Shown here: positions 1-12,900 of the stretch, piece after piece
How positions within the stretch are numbered: position 1 is the stretch's first letter
Layout of the letters: each line of letters starts with the position of its first letter
Source: Sipunculus nudus
Taxonomy: Eukaryota > Annelida > Sipuncula > Golfingiida > Sipunculidae
Length of the DNA: 64,000 bases
Direction: 5' to 3'
NCBI GenBank assembly: GCA_026874595.1
Contig: CM049309.1
Location: 17,624,576 to 17,688,575 of the forward strand
Notes under the pieces: generated by a model
Seen by the model: the letters and a program-made list of their open reading frames with translations, nothing else
Databases searched by the model: none
Told to the model about the DNA's origin: nothing
Position numbers and translations under genes: made by a program

Positions 1-524
1 AATTGTATGCATTAGACCTAGAATCTTCTAGGGAGGTTATGGGCAAATCTCTTTGAAAACCAGAAATAAGGTTATGGTGCACAGGCTATATTCTGTGCAC
101 TATGAGCCAAAAAAAATATGAATTTAAGCATCCAGACAGACAAGGTACCAATTGTATTTATTTTCCTTGGAACCTTCTGTTGTAAAGTCCAGGTAGATCT
201 CTGGGAAGTCTCCTTTGAATCCTGAAATTAGGTAACTTAATTCTTATAATACATGTCAAAAACAGTCAGATAGGGCATCAGTTGTATCCTTAAGCCCTAA
301 AATCTTCCAACACAACATCCAAGGAGATCTAGGCAAATCCCAAGGGAAACCTGTATGTGACAAGCCAAAAAAATGATCCTTCAATCTTTATTTTCCATCA
401 ATTTTTCAACATATTAACATTAGCCATAGGCTATTCACACAGAAAATATTTAACATTTATAATAAAAGAAAAGAGCACCCTGTCAAATTCAGCTGAGCAT
501 CCTGGCCCATGGGCCACTTGTTTA
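1..524 (+). repeat. R1-family repeat, 3' part, cut by the window edge
   Basis: Three degenerate units of about 125 bp resemble the internal units of R1 (cue: GACCTAGAATCTTC followed by GGGAGGTT). The end is diagnostic of R1: TTCAGCTGAGCAT, then a GGCCCATGGGCC palindrome and CACTTG before a T-run at about 524. The head is outside the window. Confidence 0.7.
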
Positions 525-751
525 TATGTCCCTCTCCTCAGTTACCTAGGTCGAAATGAAACACTTAGTTTCCCCAGTTAAATGGCATTTAGTTAATCAT
601 TAAATCATACAAACTTGTCACTAGACCCCTTGTCATTTATCTGAAAGTTTGTTTTTCAGAACAAAAAGCTTGTCCTCCTATGCTTTCTGAAAAACGGTGC
701 TCTACTGTATAATATAACTCCTGCTGTGCCTTCTACACTATTGTTTTGTAG
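525..751 (+). other. ERMP1 intron sequence, no feature seen
   Basis: AT-rich sequence between the R1 end and the exon acceptor; nothing recognised apart from the splice signal. Confidence 0.6.
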
Positions 752-954
752 CACACCGACAGAAGAGTACATGATATCTCAGGAAAACTTATAAGGAAAT
801 CATCTGAGCTCACCATTTTTCCCCTGGACACTCTGAAATTACAGGAGCTTCGCCATCACATGCCCGTTATAGAGAAGGCCATTGAAGCAGGCTGTGATAC
901 TACTCTGCCTTACTGTGGGCTGCCGTTCTACTACCCTGTCCTTCCAATGTTAAG
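752..954 (+). CDS. ERMP1: ERMP1 exon (first in window), residues 1-68 of partial product
   Basis: Acceptor TTGTTTTGTAG precedes 752 after a T-rich tract; donor AAG|GTCAGT follows 954. The exon enters in phase 0 and leaves two bases of an Arg codon (AG) completed by the next exon. It encodes an N-terminal stretch (HTDRRVHDISGKL) and the conserved PYCGLPFYYP block that begins the C-terminal domain after the last membrane segments. The ATG at 860 is internal, since the frame stays open to the acceptor and conserved coding lies before it. Confidence 0.88.
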
Positions 955-3900
955 GTCAGTGAGTGTGTTGTTTTGTCTGTTTATGTTATCTTTGTTATAT
1001 GCAATGGTCATGAAAAATTCTTTCTGTACTTCCTTACACGTAATCACTGCTTTCAACAGCAGGGTATTCTGGGTACTACCATTAAGGAATTGACAGATGT
1101 CAAGTCATGTTCAGAACCATTATAGCAGAGAATTGTGGGTTTCCAACTCTGCCAACTCTGCCAGGACAACTCTTACTGGAAGTACAGTCCAAGTCTGAGT
1201 GCCTTATGTTCAATTCTAAGTCCACCTTCATCTAATCTGAGTAATCTAGAAACCAAGCCCAAGTGCAAGTTCAGTAAATATTTTCTTTTTTTCCAATAAA
1301 AAATTGGAATTTTGTCTCCTCACCCATGGGGAGACATACATTGTTTGGTCTGTCATCAGCAGCAACTTCCATGTTACTTATTCTGAAGGTGATAACTTTT
1401 GAATGACTCAACATTTTTAATGAAATTTGAAATTTAATTTGTTTCTAACATTATGTAGAAAAAACTGTTCAAAAACAGACCTTCATAAATTAGGCCGAAT
1501 AGAAATTTTTAGTGAACCCAATAACCTTTGAGGTATTCTCATAGTTTTCCTAAAATTTGAAAAACTGATTGTATCAACCAAGTTCTTTGACAAGTTAGAA
1601 AACTGGTGACCTACCGGTATACCTGGATCCTCAAGGTCAAATCAGCTTGAATATAAATTATTTTTGAACACTATAATTTTTTAGACAACTCAGATTATTT
1701 TCATGAAATTTCTCCTGAATGTTTCTGCCAAAATCTTGGAAGTGTTAAAAAAAATCCTCTGACCTTGACCTTCATTTTCAAGGTCAAATCAGCTGAAATA
1801 GAAATTATTTGTGAATGTTGTGACTTATGAAGTAGTCTGCAATTTTTCCTAAAATTTGGGGATGGGAGGCCTGTAGGGAGGGGAGACATATGTTTTTGCA
1901 TTGCAAAAAAAAAAACCCATAGTCTAGTTAACATTACAATTTGAAATATCCAGTTGCATAATCATTTCAAAATGGCGGGCCAGTTTTGTACAGAACTACT
2001 GAGGTCTGATATTCGATTTAACATACAGACATTCGATATTACTTTTCATTCAAACTAATTTTTTTTACATCGAAGAATTATTTAAATTTAATTTTCCCAG
2101 TCTTTCAATTTCTGAGCAAATAAAGAAGAATTGAAACTGAGAATGGAAACTTATAATGAAAACTTTGATTTAAAGAGATCTGCTCCATCCTCATTGTCTC
2201 CTGAGACTAAGAGTATAAATAAGAAAGCTTCTTTATGAATGTGTTACTTACTATTACACTTCTTATGGTAACAGTTGGTGTTTGATTGAGTTATAACTGA
2301 CCATCCATGGGAAACACAGACTTTTTCGATTGCGGTCATGCTGTCAGCAATGGTTCTCAAGGTTTAAGTATGGCAAATGCACTCTTATGAGACTCTTATG
2401 GTCTCCAAAGATGTCAACATTGCCTTGATACAGTTTCACGGTAACAAGATCAGGGAATATGAGGGATTTCTATGGTCAGCAAAGAACAACTTATGGATTA
2501 TGGCCGAGGGATTACAGATTCCCATGGTTTGGGGCAGTAGCCTGTGTAGGTATCATCCAAGGAAGTGCTATTGATTCTCATGATCAGCCAAGCACTACTA
2601 GTTGTCTCAAATTCCTCTGATAAGGCACATCTGTAATCCGGCAGTCACGATCAACCAGGGAAGACCCCAACTGATGACGTACGCATGTACAGAAGTAGTA
2701 GGGACAAGCACAGACAATCACTGTGTCATTACTGCAATGAAGGTAACTTAACGTTCTGTCATTGGAGTGACCCTTCCCTGGCCACACCAAAGTGGTTTTT
2801 CAACAATTCAAAACTCCAGTTGAGCTTGATGGATGAAGACCTATACACAAGAGATAACGAGGGTTGATGAGGGCTGATGACGGACAAAGCGGACTCTCCA
2901 TGTATCACTCACCAGGGATCACCAGGGATGGTCCTTCCATGATGACTGGTGTTGAGATCCGTGACTTAGGCTTTATCCATGGGTAGACATTGCAACTGTT
3001 CTAAAACTCCTTCCCTATAGCCTCTGCTTGCCATAATATGGTTTGCTGGGTTCTGCTATCAGGTGACTGGCACTGTGCCAATAAAGTTTAGATCAATGAG
3101 AGCAGGCAGGAGGTGTCAAACTTAGACAACCGGCACATTGCAATACCCAACCCTCTGACCATACTTATCTTTCTGCCAGATGTCTTGTAACAAAACCCAG
3201 GAAAAGCAAGCATAGATTATGTGTAAGCAATTATAAAATGATTGCAGCATAGAACCAGTGTTTTTAATGGACTACGGCTAGACTTAGAGTTTGAGGGATA
3301 TAGAAATCATGCCAGGATACCAAATTTCGAACATTTGGTGCCAATAAGGGGCCCATTTTTAGTAAACCTGTGAGCTTATGCGATGGTGTGGTGTCATTTG
3401 GTGTCCGTTGTCCGTCGGCTGTTGTCCCTCATCTGTATGTTAACCCATACTAGCCCATATTAATAGTCTGGATCTATTTATAGCTTTGGCAGACTGCCAA
3501 CTGTTTCAGATTATGCAACAGGTCAAGAATTCACAAAGTGCAGTAGCTTGAGCCTGCAATTTGTCACAGTTCACTCAAGGCAACTGCCTTTCTCACCTAA
3601 GCCTGGTCAGCCCAGAGCATCAAACTCAAGGGAAGTTTGGAGAATTGGCCTGATATTTTGACCTGACTATGCATCATTGATGGCTTTCTTGTTCACAAGA
3701 CAGGTGTCCCCACCTACAATGACTTTTGCACAGTGTATGTCCCTGCTTATTTCTCAGGAGAACTTTGACATATCAGTCTGAAATTGGGCATATGTATATA
3801 TCTCTTATAGCTTTGTTGTATACAATACTGGTGGTGCCAGCTACAATCATTTTTGTGTTGTGTGCACCTGTGCCAGCATTTCAGCAGTGATGTTTGTGTA

Positions 3901-6900
3901 ATTTTTTCTTGTTCAAAATGCTTAGTACTTGAACATATACATGTTACACATGTGCTTGAAAAGGAATGGTTGAGCATTGAAGCATTATACCTGGTGTAAA
4001 ACCGATTGCACAGGTTCACATTAGGCCTGTAGAACTTGTTATTAATTATTTTTTCTTATTTTTAGTGAACTTGTGAGCTTATGGATGGCACAGTATTGTC
4101 GGTCCATGGTTGGCCGTGCATTAACCCATGCTATATCAAAAAGGGTTGTAGCTAGCATTGCCAAATTTTATGCAAAAAATCAGTCCTCTAAACAGCTCTA
4201 TCAGATTTAGCTTATTTTTATGCCCCCGCCACAAGACCTCAGCCCTCTTTGCCCTTAAGCATGTTCTCTGAGCCAACAGTCGCAATGCCACACAAAGCCA
4301 AGCAGAGAGCCGCAAAGGCCGCCACCGTCCATCCCGAGTCTGTGATCTTTCAGGAAAGCTACAGCATCTACAGCCGCAAAGCCAGAAGCAACCTACATTC
4401 CCTCTACTGATCCCAGCAGCGGAGACCCAGCCATGCCATGCAAGAGCCAAACCTGATCTTATGAACGACAGTGTTTCAAGACGCGAAGCCTTTATACTTG
4501 CGGTTTCGGCCATTGGACCGTATATTCTGTCCTTCTGTCATTCTGATATCAAACAGTTGTACAGACTTTTTTGCGCAATGCCTGCAGATATTGGCCTGAT
4601 TTTTGGTGTGTGCACAGATAATGACCAGTTATAGTTCGAATTTTGCGTCTCATCCCGGTTGACCTATTTTTTTGACCGTTTTACGGCTCCTAAACATAGG
4701 AAATTTCATGAAAAATAGAAATTTTCATGACAAATACACATGTATGGACTTTTATTCACAATGCCTGCAAATATTGGCCTGTTTTTTTATGTATGGGCAG
4801 ATAATGACCAGTTACAGATCGAGTTCATGTTTCGTCCCGGTTGACATTCTTTTGACCGTTTTACAGCTCCTGAACATAGAAAATTTCATGAAAAATAGAA
4901 ATTGTCATGACAAGCACACATGTACAGACTTTTTTTTGCAATGCCTGCAGATATTGGCCTGATTTTTGGTGTGTGGGAAGATAATTACCAGTTTGTTTGA
5001 ATGGTCCCAGTTTGATGAATTTTGGCTGAGATACAGGAAGCTGAACTTTGTCATTTGGCCAAAAAAGGATACTAAAATTACAATATCAGAAATGGCTGGA
5101 GCTATCATCACCAAATTTTATGGGGATGTAGGTCACATGATTCATATTTGAAATTGAGGTATTGGGGGTGCCACCTTCATCAACCTTTTTTGTACAAAGA
5201 TCATCAGTCATCAGTACATTAACCCATAATTTCTCAGGAATGGCAGGAACTAGCATCCCAAAATTTTATGCAAAACTCTGTCACATATCAAATGTTGTGG
5301 GATTGACCTTTTAAGTGGCACCACCTGCATTAACTTAAATTATACTGGGGAAAAGTTAAATAACCCTACAAAATTTTACAAATATTTCTAATTTGCTCAA
5401 GGCGGGGGCATTCGTGTCATTCCGACACATCTAGTTTTGCTATCTGCATTTACTTAGATTTTATAGGGAAAAAGCTATAAAAAAACTTTAAAAATCTTCT
5501 TCTATGAATTCAATATTGTTTAATGTTTCACAGAAATGATCCCAGAGATAAGCTCTCTCAAGTTTGTTCATATGGTTTGGGTTTAATGAATTTTGGCCTA
5601 GTTACAGGAATTTGAACTTGGTCATTTGGCCAAGTAAGCATACTAACATATCAATCTCAGAAACTACAGGTGCTAGTATCACCAAGTTTTGTGCAAATGT
5701 TGGTCATGTGACTCATATTTGAAATTGCAGCTTTTGTGATGCCACCTGCATAGACCCTGTTTTTTACGAGCAAAAACCTCATAATTTTAGCCTCTTTCAA
5801 CAGAATAGTGTTTAATGATGAAACTGTCAAGCTGAATGGTGTTAACAATTCACAAGAATTATCCTAGGGTAGGGTTCTTTCACATGTATAAGTATCGATT
5901 ATGTTCATTGATTTTTGGTTGAGTCATAGATAGCTAAAGTTGGTCTTGTGGCCATTAGGAAGCCTATTTCAAACTGACGGCTGCAAAAAATGATTCTTAG
6001 GAGGCCTTTGTTAAATTTTACTGAAATGATTTTTGGCAAAACGATTGAACCTTTAACAATAAAAGGACTGCATCTTTTATTATTCTGTACATTTTGATAA
6101 ATATATCTTATGAATATGTCAGCTTGAAAAAAAAATGTTGTAGCCAAAGTCTTTCTGTATGTGTAAACAAATTTACCAACAAGGCCAAGAACGTGTCTGT
6201 ATCTATAAATAGCTTGGCAGACTGCCAACTATTTCAGATTTGGTAACAAGCCAAAGGTCAGTCTGGATCTATTTATAGCTTTGGCAGACTGCCAATTGTG
6301 TCAGATGAGACAACAGGTCAAGAGTTAACTCAGTGCACCCAGGTACAGGTCAAGAGTTAACTCAGTCAAGCCAGGTGCAGATCAAGAGTCCACTCAGTGC
6401 AGTAGCTTGAGCCAGCAATTTGTTACTGTTCACTCGGGGCTACTGCCTTTCTCACCTAAGCCTGGTCAGCCCAGTGCATCAAACTTAAGAAGTTTGATGC
6501 ATTGGCCTGATATTTTGACCTGTCTATGCATCTTTGATGGCTCTCCCATTCACAAGACAGGTGTTGCCACCTACAATGACTTTTGCACAGTGTATGTGCC
6601 TGCTTTTTTCTCTAGAGGAATTTGATATATCAGCCTGAAATTGGGCAGGTTAATTCATATTAAAAAGCTATGTTGTAAACAAGACTAGTGGCACCACGTA
6701 CCAAAATTTTTGCACAATGTATGTGCCTGCATATTTCTCAGGACGGGATATCAGCCTGAAATTGGGCATATGTATACATGTCTGATACCTTTGTCGTATA
6801 CAAGACATGTAGGCCTACTTGAAAAGTAATGGTCCAGCATTTAAGCATTAGACCTGGTGTATAAACCATTGCACATGTTCACATTAGGCCTGTAGGCCTT

Positions 6901-9900
6901 GTTTTCTTTACCAGTCAAGACAATAAGTGGAATTTGCCAGCCTGCTTAGAAAAATTGCTTAAATCTGAAAAAGGTGTATATGACCAACACAAATTTAGTC
7001 TGTTTTTCATAACTTTCAGAGTTTTTTTAGGGAATCTGTGCCACAGAACAAATTAACAACATTACCAAGACCTGGTCTTCATTTTAAAATAAATTGATCC
7101 AAGGAATATGAAAGCCACAGATCCATAGAACAATAAATGTTTTAGGTGTATGGCCTAATTTCCTTTCTTATTTTAACAGGACAACCTACTTAATACCAGC
7201 ACTACCTGTTGATTACCCAGGTGCAGATCTTCAGCTGATCAACCGGAAAATCTCCAGGCCTTTGGTGGAAAGGCTTATTTTTAATATAACAGGTAAGGCC
7301 TAATAGAAGCTTTTTTTTTAATTAGGGCCCCACTTGAAAAGCGGGTGCCCTATAGTAATCGACCTGTCGGTATGTCTGTCTGTCCGTCCTTCTGTTTGTC
7401 CATCCGTCTGTCCGTATGTCCACAAATTCTTTCCGGATGATAACTCCAGTTAGGATTGACGGATTGAGTTCAAACCTGAAATATGTATTAACCATCAATT
7501 ATGGAAGATCCCTATCGATTTTAGGGTCATGAGGTCAAAGGTTAATAAATTTATTCACAGTTTGGTGTTAAATTTTAGGTCCCTCTTTCAGCAGGGCAGA
7601 AATCATAATTGTAACCATAATTGTTTGTTCCAACTTAACAGTAGGATTGGTCCTCATGTCAACAGCAACGAGGCATGATATATGGTCATGGTCAGCCATT
7701 TTTCTGTAAGTTATGCGGTAAAAACCATTACTGAACACCTAGTAAGGTTGCACTCTCTTAGCAAACATGCATGCAAAAGGACACACATTGTTAACACAAT
7801 AACTCGTAAAAAGTATTTCATATAAGGTCCCCAGACTCACGGCAGTGATGGACCTTTTGATGAACTACATCATGTTTGAAGATGGGTGACCTTGATGGAT
7901 TTCCAAGGTCACAGAGGTGATAATGCTAAAATGATGTTAACCAAATAGCTCGCAAACAATTTGAGTTGACTAACACTCACTGAACTTGCACCAGTAATGT
8001 TTGTTATGAAGGGCTAGGTCAAGTTCGAAGATGGATGACCTTGACAGAGGCGATAATTCTTAAATGATGTCAATGCAATAACCCGCAAAGAATTTTATGA
8101 ACAATCAAATTTGTTTCTGCATAATAACTTCCCTAACATATGATGGATAGGATTCAAACATAAGATGTATCACCCATGGCCTAAGGGAGAAGCTTATTGA
8201 TATTTGGGTCAGAAGGAAAAAAAAAAGTAATACACAGTTTGGTGTTCAGTTGCTGGTGTCTCCTTCAGAGGCCAGAAATGGATGAATTTTGAGTCACTAG
8301 TGTACAGCGGCATTACATTTTCACAGCATATTTTGTACAGACAATTTGAAGATTCCCCAGAAAAGTATACACTGGCCCAATGCACCACAGTGGCTCTCAT
8401 TTAGACCATGTTTGGACAAATCTATCTCCACTTCCAATATCTCAAGGAATTTGGACCTATTATAGTGACCATCAACAAATTTACATTGATATTCATATTT
8501 AGCCATTCTACACATCACAGCGCATCTGTAGACCCAAGGCGTAGAACAGCTGAATCTCAGTTCAAGGGAATGACCATTTTATCACTACTAACCAACAGCT
8601 GACTCTCTCTAATACTACAAGGTTCATGTACAGACTCAAGCCTCACATAAAATAAGGCCAATTCAACATACAAATACTGGAAAAATATTTGACACAGCCC
8701 AGCCAAGACTTAAACCAAGAATAATTGGCACAGGTACTACAGAAATACAGAAACTAAAAAAGCATGCAGTTCTTTTATATCATTATTTTGATAGCTTTGA
8801 ACATTCACTTTACCATATCTTTTCTTCCAGTTTATACATGTCAGCTGTTCTTTACAGGTTCTTTAATTTTCAAATATCGCTCTTTCAGCCCATGCTACCA
8901 AAGTACACCAAATTTTTAGTTCTTCAATTTATAATGACTGCATCTTTTGCAGGGCCCTTACTGACCTGTCAGTTTTCTAGTTTAATTCATTTTTGCCTTG
9001 TCCTTCATGTCAACCAGGTGAACCACTTCTGTGGGTTCATGGTGTGTCATCCCCATTGCTCAGTCATAACACCAAGGAACTCCTGAAAGGCACACTTGCT
9101 TTTGAGTGAAACTTGACTGGAGGGCACAGTATCCCATTAAGCCTGGGGAATGCTCACCATGGGTGGGAGCCAACCACGAAAAATCTCACCGCTTGGGCTG
9201 AGATTTGAACTCAGGATCTTCCATCTTTTGAGTCCTGTGCTCTAACCCTGAGCTACAGAAGTTAGTCATTTTTATGCATTTTATGAGTATGTTTTTTTTA
9301 ATGACAGCAGTCTAGCTTTCTGTGTATGGGCACACATTTGGTTCCAACTTAACATCAAGACATGATTACCTTAGATTTCTCAGGAGACTTGAATAGTGAT
9401 CCCTAGCATGGCATAAATTCTAAACATTAAACCTGGCCAGAAGTTCAAATTTAACATGCAAACTAGTTGTGATTAAATTTTCTTGGAAACCTTTGATCAA
9501 GTGACTGTGACATATTTTTGCTATGGCCTCTAATAATTTGTGATCAGCTAAGTGTCATAGCCAATGGGGTCATGTAAATGGTAATGAACTGAATTCTTTT
9601 TCAAAGTAATGATGATAGCTACAAGAATGAACTGAAAGACAAAAAAAACTTTAAATTGGGTCCTGGTGATCTGCATGCCCCCCCTTCTTCCCCCATCCTT
9701 TATTTCAAAAATTAAAAAAAAACTTTATTTCCTATTTTATTTTTATTTCAGGTCCAAACCATGTGAATCTTTTCATTATTATGAAACCACACGTTAAACT
9801 AGTTCGATGGTCAATGGGTGATGGCCACCCTCTGCCAACACAGACGCCCCCTGGTGTGCCAACCACATACTTTGTATACTACTCGTATGGGCAGAAGCCT

Positions 9901-12900
9901 GACCATCCATGGCAGATTTGGCTGGAGGTTGAGGTGAGTCACTATTTTTTTCATTTTTTTTTTTTTTTTGCCATCTATGTTATCTTTGCAATTATTCGAG
10001 ATGTGTTTTTTAAATTTTAGCAAACCTGTGACCTTATGTGATGATGCAGTATCATCTGTCTACCATTGTCCTTACATTAGAGTAATGCTATCACCAAAAA
10101 AAAAAATGTTATCAAAAAATTACTTACATGTCAAACTCTATCAGGTTGAGCTTATTTTTTTGGCTATCCGCATTGAGTTTGTTTTTGGAGGGTTCCAATT
10201 TGGTGATTTCTGGTCAAGTTACAGGAAGTTAAACTTAGTCATTTGGCCAAAAAACCATACTAAAATTACAAATAGAATTGACTGGAGCAATGATCACCAA
10301 ATTTTATGCAAATGTTGGTCACATAAGTCATATTTGAAATTCAGGTATTGGTGGTGCCACCTGCATTGACCTTATTTGTACAGGATTTGTTGGTCATCAG
10401 TAGTTTTACCTATAATTTCTCAGGAACAGAAAGAGCTGACATCCCAAAATTTTATGCAAACATCGGTCACATGTCCAATGTTGTGGGATTGAGCTTTTTA
10501 CGGGAAAAGGCTTGAAAACCTTTGACAATCATTTTGGCAACAGGCCAAGATTATGTCTGTATCTATAAATTGCTAGACAGACTGCCAACTATTTCAGATT
10601 TGGCAACAGACCAAGTTTCAATCTGTATGTGTTTATAGCCTTGGCAGACTACCAACTGCATCAGATTAGGCAATAGGTCAAAAGTTCAGTCAGTGCAGCC
10701 AGATACAGGACAAGAGTTCACTAAGAGCAGTTTGCTGCACCTGCAGATTTCCTTCAGTTCACTTGGGGGCAACAAACTTCCTCAGTTGAGTTTTGTTGTA
10801 CATAAGACTTGTGGCACCACCTACAATTGTTTTTGGGTTTCATTCATCTGTGCACATAGCTCTAGAGTGGTTTGAAGCCAGTATCTGCCTGAAATTTTGT
10901 ACGTCCATTCATCTTCAATAGCTTTCTTGTACACAAGACTGGTGGCACCACCTACAATCACTTTTGTGTTGCATTGTACATGTGCATATCACACTTGTAC
11001 TTGAAAAGTGATCAGGTACTTTTCTGATAATGGACAAGCATGTTATCAAGGAAGCAGTAAAACCTGATGTATATCCCATTGCACAGGTCGCATTAGGCCT
11101 GTAGGCCTTGTTCGGTTAATGAAAAGTTTGTGGAAGAGCTGAGTGCAGCAGGACATGGATGTTGTTAAGTCCACACCATCCAAGTCCGACTGGAAGTCTT
11201 AGTCCTGGCCACTTGAGTCGAGACCAAGTCCGAGACCTTAAGATTCTAGTCCAAGTCCACCTTCTTTGAGTTTGAGTCCAAGTCATTTGGAACTCTAAGT
11301 CCCATGTCCTAGTCTGAGTCTGATACAAGTTTTCTTATTAAAAGAAATTTGAATGGGATATTTTTGAGATTATCATTCAGATTTTACATTAGTTTACCAG
11401 TGCCCTTTACTTGAACATTTAATTACATTTAGCCCCTGATGCAGAGCTTATTTATGGTATGTATTGTCTTGTTTTTTCTGTTAGCAATTCACCAATTTGC
11501 ACAATCTTTATATTATATGTCACAGTGGTTTCTTTTCTTCTGGACTTGAGATGGACTCATCTGATACTTTGAGTGCTTACCTCTAAGTCCAAGTCCAAGA
11601 CCCTTGATTCTGAGTCCTTAAAGATGTGGACTAGAGTCCGGACTTGAGTACTACATTGCTGTTGGTGCATGCAGACAATTTTCAAAAAGATTTAACCCTC
11701 CAACAGTTTTAACTCTGAAACATTTCTGTGATTGTGCCCTGTATAAAAGTCATAAGTACAGGAATTCATAAGTTCAAACTCTGAAACAAGAAACCAATGA
11801 GTCTTGAATCTCTGTTTAAATGACAAGCAAACAATAATAAAAACTATATATGCATATATATGGAACAAACAGATGTAGCTTAAGGTCTGTAGATTTGTAC
11901 CCTGCTTATAATTACCAAAAGTACAAATATAACATACATAACCAGGAAAGTGAAAATAATTGTAATTTTTTTATCAATTTAAGAGATTTCAGATAGGAGC
12001 ATTCATAAACTGAAAATTGAAAATGTATGGCCTAGGCCTGATTTTTTTTAAAGCTTTCCCAGATTCTCGTTCACAAAAGTATCAGGAGATGGCAGCACTC
12101 TGAACTTTGTTGGAGGTTCGAATGACATGACCTTTCTTCATGGACTCTTCATATCAGGGTTTGTTATACAAGGTCTAAAAAAATGTAGATCAATACATGT
12201 ATGTTATTGTGTTCAGTGCATTGGTCTATCCTACTTGATTCTGACATCTCTGGAATTCCTTGAATTTGAATTGCTTGCTTGAGTATCATAGAATAGCCTG
12301 AAATTTGCAAAATCTCCCAGGGCTCATCATTTACTTTTGAAAGTACTTGCCTAGTTGGGCAAGTGCTATCTTGCTTTTTCTTGTTTTAAATAAATTTTTA
12401 TCCCCTACAAATAACAGTGGTTGTAGCCCCAAACAAAAAGTGTGTTCCACATAATTGTTATAGTCGCCAGCCTAGGTCTGGCGACTATAGGCTAATCGTT
12501 GTGTCTGTTTGTTAGTTTGTGTGTTTGTTTGTGGGTCTGTTTGTACACACTCTACAGGTCGCAGTTTTGCAGCAGTTGATTTGAAACTTACAGGAAAAGT
12601 GTAAAATCGGTAACTGTCCAAGCCTATTCTTTTTGGCAATGATCGGTCCTAGGTCAAGGTCACGGTTCTTAGCAAACGCTGGCGACTATGTCATGATTAC
12701 ATCTTGTTTTGCATGTTTTATTGCTTGTTACACAATAAAGGATATAATATAAACATGTTCATATGTTTTTCTTTTAATAATATTTTTCTTTAGTACCGTA
12801 TTTATTCCAGTTTGGCGATCCCTCTTATTTCTCGACCCCAAAAAATATTTTGAAAGCATAATTTCTAAAATGACTCTAATTTCTCGACTGCCGACGATGT

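Larger units (their letters stand above)
4219..5437 (+). mobile_element. element N: nested Helentron-like non-autonomous element
   Basis: Head ATGCCCCCGCC (4220-4230) is the exact inverse of GGCGGGGGCAT (5401-5411), an 11-bp subterminal inverted repeat. After the right repeat comes the stem-loop GTGTC-ATTCC-GACAC and then ATCTAG directly before TTTT. Stem-loop plus CTAG|T and insertion between Ts without target duplication fit Helentron-associated elements. It interrupts R2 copy B between CAGATTTAGCTTATTTTT and TTTTGCTATCTGCATT; copy C is uninterrupted there (TTGAGCTTATTTTTTTGGC). Central tandem units are present. It has no Rep/helicase frame. Confidence 0.65.
4056..6905 (+). repeat. R2-family element, copy B, with nested element N
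   Basis: The head AGTGAACTTGTGAGCTTATG (about 4064) follows a T-run, and the end TTAGGCCTGTAGGCCTTG is at 6903. Body units contain TCATTTGGCCAA, GACTGCCAACT-TTTCAGAT and CACAAGACAGGTGTTGCCACC, in the same order as copy C. The extra length over copy C is largely the nested N element (4219-5437) and duplicated units near 6240-6420. Confidence 0.7.

Noticed and set aside
2377-2867. Retroelement-like coding remnants
   Set aside because: Short frames on both strands, but no reverse transcriptase, integrase or protease motif could be identified.
4136-4513. Minus-strand 125-codon open frame
   Set aside because: Cys/Arg/Trp-rich translation of a GC-rich repeat interior; no domain, and it crosses the boundary of element N.
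9934-10020. Extension of ERMP1 exon 3 into the intron (Phe-rich tail)
   Set aside because: The extension comes from a T-run after a consensus GTGAGT donor, and the true continuation at 32716 matches the family terminus.
12058-12160. Possible extra ERMP1 exon after a TTTCCCAG acceptor
   Set aside because: Exons 3 and 4 join in frame with the expected linker length, and this stretch matches no family motif.
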